A stretch of DNA of 64,000 nt from Massilia rhizosphaerae (GCF_016093545.1 NZ_JADKYX010000016.1:1-64000); one strand, 5' to 3'. Positions 37,602 through 46,925 are shown, numbered from the stretch's first letter. Notes: generated by a model not told the origin, from the sequence alone. Program-made: numbers and translations.

Positions 37602-38671
37602 TGCTGATCCAACTGCTTTCCGGCGACTTCCCGCGCAGCCGCACATTGACCGCCATCCTCGTCGCCATCCTGCTCGGCCTGCTGTTCGCGCCCTTCCTGT
37701 TTTCCGGCGCGCGCCCGCTGAACACGGCGGCCACGATCTGCGTCTACATCGTCCTCGTCGCGTCGTACGACCTGCTGCTGGGCTATACCGGCATCGTCTC
37801 GTTCGCCCACACGATGTTCTACGGCATCGGCGCCTACGGCGTCGGCATTGCCCTGTCGCGCGTGGACGAGCCGACGTGGAGCGCGATCGTCACGGGGCTC
37901 GCCGCCGCGCTGCTGCTGACGGTGGTCCTCGCCTTCGTCATCGGCCTGTTCGCGCTGCGCGTGCGCGCCATCTTCTACGCGATGATCACCTTGGCCGTGG
38001 CGTCGTCGTTCTCCGTGCTCGCGTCGCAACTGTCCGATTTCACGGGCGGCGAGGACGGCCTCACGTTCAGCGTGCCGGAATTGCTGTCGCCCGGCTACAC
38101 GCTCGTCGACCACGACGTGTTCGGGCGGGCCGTCGACGGCAGGCTGATCACGTATTACATCGTGTTCGCGGGCTGCCTCGTGCTGTTCCTGTTCCTGCTG
38201 CGCCTCGTGAATTCGCCGTTCGGCAGGGTCCTGCAGGCGATCCGCGAGAACGAATTCCGCGCCGAGGCGCTCGGCTACCGCACGGTCGTCTACCGCATCT
38301 GGGCGAACGTGCTGGGCGCAGTCGTGGCCGCGCTGGCGGGCGCCCTGATGGCCCTGTGGCTGCGCTACGTCGGGCCCAAGACGAGCCTCGGGTTCGAACT
38401 CATGACGGACATCCTGCTCGTCGTCGTCATCGGCGGCATGGGCACGATGTACGGGGCGGTCGTCGGCGCCACCTTGTTCATCCTCGCCCAGAACTACCTG
38501 AAAGCGCTGATGGGCCAGGCGTCCGAGTTGCTGTCCGGCGTGCCGCTGCTGGCCGCCGCGCTGCATCCCGACCGCTGGATGCTGTGGCTCGGGGTGCTGT
38601 TCATCCTCTCGATCTATTTCTTCCCCATCGGCATTGTCGGCAAGCTGCGCCTGCACCGATCACGCCGTTAA
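37601..38671 (+). CDS. LivM-type ABC transporter permease
   Basis: The second permease, 356 residues. It shows YDLLLGYTGIVSFAHTMFYG, the EAA-like loop IRENEFRAEALGYRTVVYRI and the GGMGTMYGAVVGA block typical of LivM. It is the last gene of the operon; a BIME repeat follows at 38685. With LivH it forms the translocation pore served by the two ATPases. Confidence 0.92.
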   Translation: MLIQLLSGDFPRSRTLTAILVAILLGLLFAPFLFSGARPLNTAATICVYIVLVASYDLLLGYTGIVSFAHTMFYGIGAYGVGIALSRVDEPTWSAIVTGLAAALLLTVVLAFVIGLFALRVRAIFYAMITLAVASSFSVLASQLSDFTGGEDGLTFSVPELLSPGYTLVDHDVFGRAVDGRLITYYIVFAGCLVLFLFLLRLVNSPFGRVLQAIRENEFRAEALGYRTVVYRIWANVLGAVVAALAGALMALWLRYVGPKTSLGFELMTDILLVVVIGGMGTMYGAVVGATLFILAQNYLKALMGQASELLSGVPLLAAALHPDRWMLWLGVLFILSIYFFPIGIVGKLRLHRSRR

Positions 38672-38684
38672 TTCGGCAAGCAAC

Positions 38685-38773
38685 GGTGGGCGGAGGCCGC
38701 CCACCCTACGATTGCCGTACCGGATGCACGCACCATGATAGCGCCGCCGTAGGGTGGGCGCCCCGCGCCCACC
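38685..38773. repeat. REP/BIME-type palindromic repeat, copy 4 (outward-facing pair)
   Basis: GGTGGGCGGAGGCCGCCCAC plus CCTAC at 38685-38709, and GTAGGGTGGGCGCCCCGCGC plus CCACC at 38749-38773. The two units point away from each other, the reverse of copies 1 and 2. The rest of 38672-38981 holds no gene; just before the next gene a short direct repeat, CTTCCATGAAA, occurs twice (about 38966 and 38978). Confidence 0.75.
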
Positions 38774-38981
38774 ACGCATCACCGCACCACTTGCCGCCAC
38801 GCCCGGCCGCAATATGCGCCCATCGGCCCCGCCCTGCAGTACCTCCGACTTGTCCAGCCCATTCGTTAGCTAAAAATCAAAAGTCCCGGTCATCCGACTC
38901 ATAAGATGAGCCCAGTATGGCCTCGTCGACCAGCCAGCGCGAGCGGTCCACCATCCTACTGGCTTCCATGAAAGGGCTTCC

Positions 38982-39650
38982 ATGAAACCCGTAAAAATCT
39001 TGCTTGCGGCAGTGGCGGCGTCCCTGTCGCTGGCCGCGCTGGGCGCATCGGGCGCGCGTGCGGCCGGGGTCGAAGTGCTCAACGAAGGATTCGACGACGT
39101 TGCCGGCCTGGACGGATGGGCCCAGGTCAACAACAGCGTCCCCGCCGGCAACGGCTGGTTCCAGGGCAACGAGGCCCTGTTCCCGGCCCAGGCCGGCGCG
39201 CCGGACGCCTATGCGGCCGTCAACTTCCTCAGCGCCGCGAACGGCAGCGGCACCGTCGACAACTGGCTGATCACGCCCGTGCTCGACCTGTCCGGCACGA
39301 CGACGCTGCGCTTCTACACCCGGCACGACGCACAGCCGGGCTTCAACGACCTGCTGGAAGTGCGCTACGCATCCGGCACGGGCACCGACATGGCCGACTT
39401 CACGACCTTGCTGACGACGGTCGGCGGCGCGGCCGGCTACCCGACGGACTGGCAGCGGTTCACGGCCACCGTCACGGACAACGGCAGCGGCCGCTTCGCA
39501 TTCCGCTACCTGGGCCCGGCCGACACCCTGAACTATGTGGGCCTCGATACGGTCTCGGTCGTGACGGCGGTGCCGGAGCCGGCGCGCTGGATGATGCTGG
39601 CGCTGGGCCTGGGCATGTTCAGCCTGCTGCGCCGCCAGTCGCGTCTTTGA
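38982..39650 (+). CDS. PEP-CTERM-sorted secreted protein with choice-of-anchor J-type domain
   Basis: A 222-residue exported protein. The signal peptide ends near residue 27 (ASGARA). The body is a beta-sandwich with EGFDDVAGLDGW, NWLITPVLDLSGTTTLRFYT and a DxVSVV strand, typical of choice-of-anchor J/cleaved-adhesin-like domains. The C-terminus is a complete PEP-CTERM signal: VPEPARWMMLALGLGMFSLL followed by RRQ. The protein should be processed by exosortase EpsH/XrtA and is usually linked to exopolysaccharide or the cell surface. The exosortase is not in this window. A start four codons earlier would overlap the CTTCCATGAAA repeat; 38982 is chosen for its signal peptide. Confidence 0.88.
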   Translation: MKPVKILLAAVAASLSLAALGASGARAAGVEVLNEGFDDVAGLDGWAQVNNSVPAGNGWFQGNEALFPAQAGAPDAYAAVNFLSAANGSGTVDNWLITPVLDLSGTTTLRFYTRHDAQPGFNDLLEVRYASGTGTDMADFTTLLTTVGGAAGYPTDWQRFTATVTDNGSGRFAFRYLGPADTLNYVGLDTVSVVTAVPEPARWMMLALGLGMFSLLRRQSRL

Positions 39651-39663
39651 TCGGGAGAACGCC

Positions 39664-40053
39664 ATGTCCAAGGAAAAACTGCTCACCATCGCCACGCTGG
39701 CCGCGCTGTGCGTGCTGGCCGCCTTCACGCTGCATGCGAAGGCCGCCGGCCAGCAAGGCATGGTCGTCGTGCGCGACCCGCTGACCGGCAAGATGCGCGC
39801 CCCGACGCCGGACGAACTGAAGGAATTGCGGGCCAAGGCGCCTCCGTCCACGAGCCTCGCCCCGCGCGGGCCCACCCCGGTCGGCCCGCGCGACGGCGCG
39901 CGCGGCGTGCGCCTGGGCGACCAAAACATGGTCTACGACGTCGTCACGCGCGGCCCCGACGGCAAGCTGACGCGCGAATGCGTGCATGGCGAGGCGGGCG
40001 TCGGCCGGGTCCTCGGCCACAACGAGGGGGAGAGAACCGATGAAACCCGCTGA
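39664..40053 (+). CDS. Small secreted protein of unknown function
   Basis: 129 residues from the ATG at 39664, with GGGAGAACGCC upstream. An N-terminal signal or anchor helix (LLTIATLAALCVLAAFTLHA) precedes a short hydrophilic body containing MVVVRDPLTGKMRAPTPDEL and a single cysteine in RECVHGEAG. I recognise no family by name. The gene overlaps the downstream metalloprotease by 14 bases and follows the PEP-CTERM gene by 13, so the three are probably one operon. A role in exporting, folding or restraining the protease is possible but is only a contextual guess. Confidence 0.7.
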   Translation: MSKEKLLTIATLAALCVLAAFTLHAKAAGQQGMVVVRDPLTGKMRAPTPDELKELRAKAPPSTSLAPRGPTPVGPRDGARGVRLGDQNMVYDVVTRGPDGKLTRECVHGEAGVGRVLGHNEGERTDETR

Positions 40054-41497
40054 TCGTTCGCGCCTGCAACGGGCGCTGGGTGCCGTCGCCTGCGCGGCCG
40101 CCGCCTGCACTTTCGCCCTCGGCGCCGCCGCGCCGGCCCGGGCCGCCGCCACCATCGTGATCGTCAACCAGAACGACCCCGGCGTCGGTTTCAACGACCC
40201 GACGCCGGTGGCGCCCGTCGGCGGCAATCCCGGCACGACGCTCGGCCAGCAACGCCTGAACGCGTTCCAGCGCGCGGCCGAGATCTGGGGCGCGACGCTC
40301 ACGAGCACGGTCCCGATCCGCATCGGCGCGTCGTTCGTGCCGCTGGCCTGCACGGCCACGAGCGCCGTGCTCGGGTCGGCCGGCGCCGACGAGATCTGGT
40401 CCGACTTCCCGAACGCGCCGCGCGCTTCGACGTGGTATCCGAGCGCCCTGGCGAGCAAGCTGGCCGGCCAGGACGTCTCGACGCCGGGCGAGCCGCACAT
40501 CGTGGCCCGCTTCAATTCGCGCCTGGGCCTGGCCCAGGACTGCCTGCCCGGTTCCGGCTTCTACCTCGGCCTGGACGACAATTTCGGCAACGAAATCGAC
40601 CTCGTCACGGTGCTGCTGCACGAGTTCGCGCACGGCCTGGGCTTCCAGACGTTCACGGACGACCAGACGGGCGCGGAAATCCAGGGCATCCCATCGGTCT
40701 GGGATTACTACCTGCTGAACAACCGCACGGGCAAGCTGTGGGTGGAAATGACGGACGCCGAGCGCGCCGCGTCGGCCGTGACGTGGCGCGGCCTGTCCTG
40801 GAACGGCCCCGTCGTGACGGCCGCCGTGCCCCGGGTGCTGGTCCCGGTCTCGAACCTGGCCATCAGCGGCAGCGCCTCCGGCCCGGCCGCGGGCAACTAT
40901 GCGGTCGGCGACGCCTCGTTCGGCCCGCCGCTATCGAATCCGCCCGTCACCGGCCAGTTGATGCCCGTCGTCGACCAGGCCGACGGCACGGGCCTCGCCT
41001 GCGATCCGCTGAACGCCCTGAACGCGCTCGCCGTGCACGGCAACGTGGCGCTCGTCGACCGGGGCACGTGCGACTTCGTCACCAAGGCCCGCAATGTGCA
41101 GGCGGCCGGGGCGGTGGGCATGATCGTGGCCGACAACCGGCCGGGCGACGTGGCCGGCATGAGTGGCAACGATGCCTCCATCACGATCCCGTCCGTGCGC
41201 ATCACGCAGGCCGACGGCGTCACCTTGAAGGCCGCGCTGCAGCGCCGCTCGCGCACGCAGTCGGGCGTCGTCGCCAGCCTCGGCCTCGACCCCACGCGCC
41301 TGGCCGGCACCGACGGCGCGGGCCGCATCCTGATGTACACCCCGACCACGTACTCGCCGGGCTCGACCGTGTCGCACTACACGACGGAGGCCAAGCCGAA
41401 CCAGCTGATGGAACCGGCGATCAACGACGACCTCACGCACGCCGTGGCGCCGCCGCGCGACCTGACCTTCCCGCTGCTGCGCGACATCGGGTGGTGA
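40040..41497 (+). CDS. Secreted zinc metalloprotease with PA domain
   Basis: A 485-residue secreted enzyme from the ATG at 40040. The signal peptide ends near residue 35 (AAPARAA). The metzincin-like zinc site HEFAHGLGF lies at residues 194-202. A protease-associated (PA) domain is inserted at about residues 285-400 (VALVDRGTCDFVTKARNVQA, AGAVGMIVAD, IPSVRITQADG). The C-terminal part ends NDDLTHAVAPPRDLTFPLLR, which resembles the ends of PEP-CTERM-associated or PA-domain proteases. Four cysteines may form disulfides. It closes the three-gene unit starting at 38982 and is followed by a terminator at 41523. Confidence 0.85.
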   Translation: MKPADRSRLQRALGAVACAAAACTFALGAAAPARAAATIVIVNQNDPGVGFNDPTPVAPVGGNPGTTLGQQRLNAFQRAAEIWGATLTSTVPIRIGASFVPLACTATSAVLGSAGADEIWSDFPNAPRASTWYPSALASKLAGQDVSTPGEPHIVARFNSRLGLAQDCLPGSGFYLGLDDNFGNEIDLVTVLLHEFAHGLGFQTFTDDQTGAEIQGIPSVWDYYLLNNRTGKLWVEMTDAERAASAVTWRGLSWNGPVVTAAVPRVLVPVSNLAISGSASGPAAGNYAVGDASFGPPLSNPPVTGQLMPVVDQADGTGLACDPLNALNALAVHGNVALVDRGTCDFVTKARNVQAAGAVGMIVADNRPGDVAGMSGNDASITIPSVRITQADGVTLKAALQRRSRTQSGVVASLGLDPTRLAGTDGAGRILMYTPTTYSPGSTVSHYTTEAKPNQLMEPAINDDLTHAVAPPRDLTFPLLRDIGW

Positions 41498-41522
41498 CCG
41501 CCTGGGTGGCAATCTCCAACGA

Positions 41523-41554
41523 CAAAGGGCCGCTCACCCGAGGGTGACGGCCCT
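41523..41554. terminator. Bidirectional terminator between the metalloprotease and ppa
   Basis: The stem AAGGGCCG-TCACCC pairs with GGGTGA-CGGCCCTT around a GA loop (one unpaired C). It lies between two convergent genes and can serve both. Confidence 0.75.
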
Positions 41555-41593
41555 TGCTGTCTGCGGAGCGGCGCGATGGCCGCCGTCGGCGAA

Positions 41594-42130
41594 TTACTTG
41601 CCGCTGGACTCGTAGTTCTTCACGCCCGCCAGGATCTCGGCCTTGGCCGCGTCCGGGCCTTCCCAGCCTTCGACCTTGACCCACTTGCCTTTTTCCAGGT
41701 CCTTGTAGTGCTCGAAGAAGTGCTGGATCTGGCGCAGGGTCAGTTCCTGGACGTCTTCGACTTTCTGCAGGTGCGAATAGACCGGCAGGATTTTTTCGAT
41801 GGGCACGGCCAGGATCTTCGAGTCGCCGCCGGCTTCGTCGGTCATCTTCAGGACGCCCAGCGCGCGGCAACGGACGACGACGCCCGGGATCAGCGCGAAC
41901 GGGGTAATCACCAGCACGTCGCACGGGTCGCCGTCGTCGGCGATCGTGTCCGGGATGTAGCCGTAGTTGCACGGATAGTGCATGGCGGTACCCATGAAGC
42001 GGTCGACGAAGATCGCGCCGGATTCCTTGTCCACTTCGTACTTGATCGGATCGGCGTTCATCGGGATTTCGATGACGACGTTGAAGTCGTTCGGCACATC
42101 GCGGCCGGCGTTGACGTTATTCAGGCTCAT
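41594..42130 (-). CDS. ppa: Inorganic pyrophosphatase
   Basis: A 178-residue family I soluble pyrophosphatase that hydrolyses PPi to phosphate in the cytoplasm. The active-site signature DGDPCDVLV (Asp cluster) is present, as are VDRFMGTAMHYPCNYGYIP and the KGKWVKVEGWE block near the C-terminus. The start is the ATG at 42130 (MSLNNVNAGRDVP); an in-frame ATG 12 codons upstream lacks support. Confidence 0.97.
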   Translation of the reverse strand: MSLNNVNAGRDVPNDFNVVIEIPMNADPIKYEVDKESGAIFVDRFMGTAMHYPCNYGYIPDTIADDGDPCDVLVITPFALIPGVVVRCRALGVLKMTDEAGGDSKILAVPIEKILPVYSHLQKVEDVQELTLRQIQHFFEHYKDLEKGKWVKVEGWEGPDAAKAEILAGVKNYESSGK

Positions 42131-42414
42131 GGATAGTCCTTGGTTGCTGGGGAAACAATAAAACAACGATTATAACGAATCGCCTTCGCCTTGTGCGCTG
42201 CACAAGGTCGCAAGGCAACGCGACGCGCTGTCGCGCCGGCGGGCCGCCGTGTTGGCCCGCACCCGACAGTCACGCCAAACTGTTGCGCCGGTCCCGACTC
42301 GGCAGGCCCGCAACAGCCTGTCGGCGCCCGCTGGAAGGCTGGCACGCCACGTGCTGGATCGATGCCGTGAGCGCCACCGCTCACGCATCCGCCACCCGCA
42401 TCGAGGAGAACAGC

Positions 42415-42615
42415 ATGAACATCCAGAAACACATGGAAGCCATCTTCATCACCACGCTCGCCGTCGTCGGCGCCGGGTCGATCGTCATCGATCGCCTGCC
42501 GGACGCCCAGGCCGGCACGGTCCGGCCGGCCGTTCCGGCCGAAAACGCCGTCGGGACGCCGGACCACATGGCCGTCATCGTCGTCCACGGCCACAAGCTG
42601 CCGCGCCGCGCATGA
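42415..42615 (+). CDS. Small exported or membrane-anchored protein of unknown function
   Basis: 66 residues, with a strong ribosome binding site (GAGGAGAACAGC before the ATG). Residues 8-25 are hydrophobic (EAIFITTLAVVGAGSIVI) and can act as a signal or anchor; the rest is a short Pro/Val-rich tail. No family is recognised. The 285 bases between ppa and this gene hold no other gene. It is convergent with hemY, whose stop lies 22 bases away. Confidence 0.5.
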   Translation: MNIQKHMEAIFITTLAVVGAGSIVIDRLPDAQAGTVRPAVPAENAVGTPDHMAVIVVHGHKLPRRA

Positions 42616-42636
42616 GCGTCCGCGGACACGGCGCCG

Positions 42637-43833
42637 TCACAGCACCGTCGCGAGCGCGCACTGGCGGTAGTGGTTGTCGGCTTCTTCCCGCTGGCCCAGG
42701 GCTTCGTGCAGCTGGGCCAGCTTCAAATGGGCCTCGCGCACCATGTGCGGCTCGGTGGCGTCGGACAGCGCCTGCTCCAGGTAGCGCTGGGCCTTGCCCC
42801 ACAGTTTCTGGCGCAGGCACAGGGAACCCAGCGTCAGTTCCAGTTCCGGATCGTTCGGATGGGTGTGCTGCCACGTCTCGCAATTCTCGATCTGCGCGAG
42901 CAAGGTGCTCGATCCTTCCGGACCGGCCGCCTCGCGGTAGGCGCGCACGACGCGCTCGTCCCAGCCGGCCTTCAGGGCGTCCTCGACGATGCCGCGGGCC
43001 TCGTCGTGCAGGCCGCGGGCATTGAACGCGGCGGCCGCGCGGGCCGCGATGTACGGCTTGACGCGGTCGCTGCCCGGCACCGTGTTCCACACGCGGCGGA
43101 TCGACTCGGTGTCGTGGCCGCCCTCGGACAGCAGCGCGTCGTAGGCCATCTCGCGCAAGCGCGCGGACAAGGCCGGATGCAGCGCGTTGCGCTTGTCCAG
43201 GATGCGCACGAGGCGCAGCACCTCGGGCCAGTTGCGCGCCTGCTGGTTGGCCTTCATGGCCCATTGCAGCGCATGGATGTGGCGCTGGCCGCTGGCATTC
43301 AGTTCCGCGACGGCTTCCAGCGCGCCCTCCGGTTTGTGGTCGTCGACAAGCAATTCCGTGACCGTCATCAGGCGCGCCGTCTTGAGCGACTGGTCGTGCG
43401 CGATCCCGGCCAGCCAGGCGTCGCGCCGTGCCGGCTCGCGCATGCGGTGGGCGGCGCGGGCGGCGATCAGCGCGGCGAGGCCGGCATTCTCGGGCAGGTC
43501 GGCGGCGCGCTTGGCGGCCTTTTCGGCATGGCCGAAGCGGCCTTCGAACAGGGCTTTCAAGGCGTCGCGCAGGCCGCGGTTGGCTTCGCGCTCGCGCTTG
43601 CGGAACCGGTACTCGGCCACGCGTTCCGGCATGTCGAGCGTGGCGCGCACGGCCCGCGCCAGCAGGTACAGCACGAGGAACAGCGCGCAGGCCAGCACGA
43701 CGAACAGGTTCAGCGACATGTCGATCCGGTGCGGCGGATAGAAAAAGACCACGTTGCCGGGATTGAAGCGCGCGGTCACGGCGATGCCGATGGCCGCGGC
43801 CATCAGGGCGACTAACCAGAGTAATAAACGCAT
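42637..43833 (-). CDS. hemY: HemY, heme-biosynthesis-associated membrane protein
   Basis: A 398-residue protein with two N-terminal membrane helices (LLLWLVALMAAAIGIAVTA and LNLFVVLACALFLVLYLLAR) and a periplasmic-type or cytoplasmic TPR-like helical body. The HemY_N signature FNPGNVVFFYPPHRIDMSLN is present. It is the proteobacterial HemY of the hemCDXY operon, unrelated to protoporphyrinogen oxidase HemY of Bacillus. Its precise function in tetrapyrrole synthesis is not settled. It follows hemX by 17 bases. Confidence 0.92.
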   Translation of the reverse strand: MRLLLWLVALMAAAIGIAVTARFNPGNVVFFYPPHRIDMSLNLFVVLACALFLVLYLLARAVRATLDMPERVAEYRFRKREREANRGLRDALKALFEGRFGHAEKAAKRAADLPENAGLAALIAARAAHRMREPARRDAWLAGIAHDQSLKTARLMTVTELLVDDHKPEGALEAVAELNASGQRHIHALQWAMKANQQARNWPEVLRLVRILDKRNALHPALSARLREMAYDALLSEGGHDTESIRRVWNTVPGSDRVKPYIAARAAAAFNARGLHDEARGIVEDALKAGWDERVVRAYREAAGPEGSSTLLAQIENCETWQHTHPNDPELELTLGSLCLRQKLWGKAQRYLEQALSDATEPHMVREAHLKLAQLHEALGQREEADNHYRQCALATVL

Positions 43834-43850
43834 CGTTCAGGCCCCGCGCT

Positions 43851-45017
43851 TCACGGCTTCGATTTGTAATTGCGCACGGCGTTCAGGCTCTCCGACAAGT
43901 CGGGCACGTCGATGGTGACGTTGTTGGCCTGCACCTGGCGCAGCAATGCCTGCGCGGCCTGGGTCGAGCGTGCCTTCGTGTCGAAGTACTTCTCGAGCAT
44001 CTGCTGTGCGCTGGTCAAGTCGTCGCGGAACGTGCCCTCGTTGCGCGACAGCAGCGCCAGGCGCGCGTTCAGCAGGCGCAATTTGAGGTTCTCGCGCACG
44101 AAGTACGATTCGCTCGGCGACAGCATCAGCGCATCCGGATTCTCGACCGTGCGCACGCGGATCAATTGGCGGATGTCGTCCCACATCTCGTGGCTCCAGC
44201 TGCGCCAGGTGTCCGCGACGCGCCGGGCCAGGCTCTGCTCCGCCGGCGCCGCGGCCGTCTTGCCTTTGGACCTGGCGCCGCCCGGATTCGCGCGCGTGGG
44301 CGCGATCGGCTCGGCCGGCTTTTCGTCGGACAGCAACGGCAGGCTGTCGATCTGCGAAATCACGTTGTCCAGGCGCAGCGCCATGCCGGGCTGGTCGACG
44401 GACGGCAGCGCCTTGAGCTTGTCGATGTCGCGCGCGATGGCGCGGCGGATCGTGATGAATTGCGGCTTGTCGGCACGCGACAGCGAGCGGTCCGCGTTCT
44501 GCAGCGCGATCAGCGCCCCCTGCACGTTGCCGGCCAGCTGCAGCTGCTGGCTCGCGGTGGACAGCACCTGTTCGATTTCCGACAGCGCCCACTCGTCGCG
44601 GTTCTTGGAGATGTCCTGGTACATCTGCTCCAGCGCGGCCTGCTGGCTCTGCGCTTCGGTCTGGCGGTTTTCCAGCACGCCGACCTTCACCTGCAATTCC
44701 TTGGCGGCCTCCTGCACGTCGCGGACGGCCTGCGCCGTCTCCGCGTTCGAGGCATTGTCCTTCTGCAAGGTGCGCGCGACGTCCTCGCGCAGGCGGTTGA
44801 AACGGGTATGCGTGGACCAGGTTTGCAAGGCCAGCAGGACGGCCAGCGCGATGATGGCCACGTTCTGCGGCTTTTGCAGTATCCCGCCGAGGCCGGAACC
44901 TTCTGGCACGCGAGGCTCGCCGGGCCCGCCCGCCGATGCCGGCGCGGCATAGCTTTCCGGCGGCACGACCGCACCGCCCATGTCTGGTTTTTCTGGATTG
45001 TTGGGCAATTCGTTCAT
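43851..45017 (-). CDS. hemX: HemX, uroporphyrinogen-III C-methyltransferase-like membrane protein
   Basis: A 388-residue protein with one membrane helix near residues 50-67 (NVAIIALAVLLALQTW), a long coiled coil (about 75-140) and a helical C-terminal domain containing VADTWRSWSHEMWDDIRQLI, typical of HemX. Although annotated as a methyltransferase in databases, the SAM-binding fold is not visible. It overlaps hemD by four bases (ATGA), indicating coupling within hemC-hemD-hemX-hemY. Confidence 0.92.
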   Translation of the reverse strand: MNELPNNPEKPDMGGAVVPPESYAAPASAGGPGEPRVPEGSGLGGILQKPQNVAIIALAVLLALQTWSTHTRFNRLREDVARTLQKDNASNAETAQAVRDVQEAAKELQVKVGVLENRQTEAQSQQAALEQMYQDISKNRDEWALSEIEQVLSTASQQLQLAGNVQGALIALQNADRSLSRADKPQFITIRRAIARDIDKLKALPSVDQPGMALRLDNVISQIDSLPLLSDEKPAEPIAPTRANPGGARSKGKTAAAPAEQSLARRVADTWRSWSHEMWDDIRQLIRVRTVENPDALMLSPSESYFVRENLKLRLLNARLALLSRNEGTFRDDLTSAQQMLEKYFDTKARSTQAAQALLRQVQANNVTIDVPDLSESLNAVRNYKSKP

Positions 45018-45784
45018 GCTCGTGATTGTAACGCGGCAAGCAGCCGCTCGTCGCCGGACCCTGTGAGGGTCACGGCCTTGAAACCGAGTGCCTCCGCCGT
45101 TTCCGCGATGCGGGCGTGCGGAACGATCAAGCGCTGCTGTTGCAGTTTTGCCACACTTGCGCCGCCGTCAAGCTGTTCGACGAGGCCGGCCAGGCCGCGC
45201 AGGGCTTCCGAGCTCGTGACGATCCAGTCGTTCGGCGCGGCCAGCAAGGCGCGCAGCGACGCCGCCAGGTCCGGGCTCAGGGACGGCACGGCGCGGCGGT
45301 ACGCGGCCACCGTTTCGACGTCGATGCCGGCCGCGCGCAACGCGTCCGGCAACAGTTCGCGGCCCGTCTCGCCGCGCACGACGAGCACCTTGCGGCCGGC
45401 CAGCGCGGCCGTGTCGAGCGCCTGCAACAGGTGTTCGGAATCGCTGTGGGAAGCGTCGAGCGGGGCGTGGATGCGGTAGCGGTCGCCGCAGACGCCGTGG
45501 CGCGCCAGCGCCGCCCGGCTGCCCTCGCCCACGACGGCCAGCGCCACGTCGTCCGGCCAGGCATCGATGTGGGCGAACGCGGCGTCGACGGCGTTCGGCG
45601 ACACGAAGGCGACGAGCGCGTAGTCGCGCAGCCGGGCGAGCGCGGCGCGCAACTGCGTCTCGTCGGGCAGCGGGGAGATGTCGAGCAACGGCAGGATCAA
45701 CGGCGTGCGGCCGAGCGCCGCCACCGCGCGGGCCAGCGGCTCGGCCTGCTGGCGCGGACGTGTGATGACGACCGTGTCAGGCAT
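45014..45784 (-). CDS. hemD: Uroporphyrinogen-III synthase
   Basis: A 256-residue cytoplasmic enzyme that cyclises hydroxymethylbilane with inversion of ring D. The fold is poorly conserved in sequence, but the start VVITRPRQQAEPLARAVAAL, the LVAFVSPNAVDAAF block and VLVVRGETGRELLPDALRAA are typical HemD stretches. It overlaps hemC by eight bases and is followed by hemX. Confidence 0.94.
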   Translation of the reverse strand: MPDTVVITRPRQQAEPLARAVAALGRTPLILPLLDISPLPDETQLRAALARLRDYALVAFVSPNAVDAAFAHIDAWPDDVALAVVGEGSRAALARHGVCGDRYRIHAPLDASHSDSEHLLQALDTAALAGRKVLVVRGETGRELLPDALRAAGIDVETVAAYRRAVPSLSPDLAASLRALLAAPNDWIVTSSEALRGLAGLVEQLDGGASVAKLQQQRLIVPHARIAETAEALGFKAVTLTGSGDERLLAALQSRA

Positions 45785-46769
45785 CGCCGGCGGTTGTCGC
45801 CTTGCATTCGGCCAGGATGCCGGCGGCGTCCTGCTCGGCCAGCTTCTGCGCCACCTGCTCGCCCACCGCTTCCGGCAGCGCCGCGGGGCCGCTGCCGGTG
45901 GCGAAGGCGCTGCGGCGGCCGTCCGGCGTGGCGACCATCGCCCGCAGGTGCAGCGTGTCGCCGTCGACCGTCGCGTGCGCGGCCAGCGGGATCTGGCAGC
46001 TGCCGCCGAACACTTGCGACACTTTGCGCTCGGCCATCACGGCCTGCGCCGTGTGCACGTGGTTCAACGGGGCCAGCAGCGCGCGCACGTCGAAGCCGGC
46101 GCCATTGCCCGACAGGATCTCGATCGCCATCGCGCCCTGGCCGGCGGCCGGCAGGCTGTCGTCCGGCTCCAGGTAGGCGCGGATGCGGCGCGTGAGGCCC
46201 AGGCGCTTGAGTCCGGCGGCGGCGAGGATGATGGCGGCGTAGTCGCCACGGTCGAGCTTGCCGAGCCGCGTGTCGAGGTTGCCGCGCAGCGGCTTGATCA
46301 CGAGCTGCGGATAACGCGCGGCGATGAGGGCCTGGCGGCGCAGGCTGCTCGTGCCGACGATGCTGCCGGCCGGCAGCGCGGCCAGGCTGTCGAAATCGTT
46401 GGAGACGAAGGCGTCGCGCGGGTCTTCGCGCTCGAGGATTGCCGCCAGTTCAAAACCTTCCGGCAATTCCATCGGCACGTCCTTGAGGGAGTGCACGGCG
46501 AGGTGGGCGCGGCCGTCGGCCATCGCCACTTCGAGTTCCTTCACGAACAGGCCCTTGCCGCCCACCTTGGACAATGTCTTGTCGAGAATCTGGTCGCCGC
46601 GCGTCGTCATGCCCAGAATATCGATTTGGCACTGCGGATATAATGCTGCGAGCCGGTCGCGCACATGCGTGGCCTGCCACATGGCCAGCCGGCTTTCGCG
46701 CGATGCGATGATCAATTGCGCGGGAACGTGCTGCGTCGTGTCGTTAGAGTTCAAAACGGATTCTTTCAC
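45777..46769 (-). CDS. hemC: Hydroxymethylbilane synthase (porphobilinogen deaminase)
   Basis: A 330-residue enzyme that condenses four porphobilinogens. It shows IIASRESRLAMWQATHVRD, KDVPMELPEGF, GTSSLRRQALI (cofactor and substrate arginines), LRGNLDTRLGKLD and the dipyrromethane-cofactor cysteine in FGGSCQIPLAAHA. The N-terminus is about 18 residues longer than usual (MKESVLNSNDTTQHVPAQ); a start further in is possible. It heads the hemCDXY operon and is divergent from ppc. Confidence 0.96.
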   Translation of the reverse strand: MKESVLNSNDTTQHVPAQLIIASRESRLAMWQATHVRDRLAALYPQCQIDILGMTTRGDQILDKTLSKVGGKGLFVKELEVAMADGRAHLAVHSLKDVPMELPEGFELAAILEREDPRDAFVSNDFDSLAALPAGSIVGTSSLRRQALIAARYPQLVIKPLRGNLDTRLGKLDRGDYAAIILAAAGLKRLGLTRRIRAYLEPDDSLPAAGQGAMAIEILSGNGAGFDVRALLAPLNHVHTAQAVMAERKVSQVFGGSCQIPLAAHATVDGDTLHLRAMVATPDGRRSAFATGSGPAALPEAVGEQVAQKLAEQDAAGILAECKATTAGDA

Positions 46770-46925
46770 TGTCGTTGCGCCCGGATCGGGCAGCGCCGGT
46801 CAGGCCCATACCTGAGACCACAAATTCTAGCATGGGCCCACCCGCAGGCCATGGTTATCGCCGCCCTGCAGCTGTATCAAAACACTACCGATTAGTTGTT
46901 CTCAACAATTCAACCCGTGGTCGAT

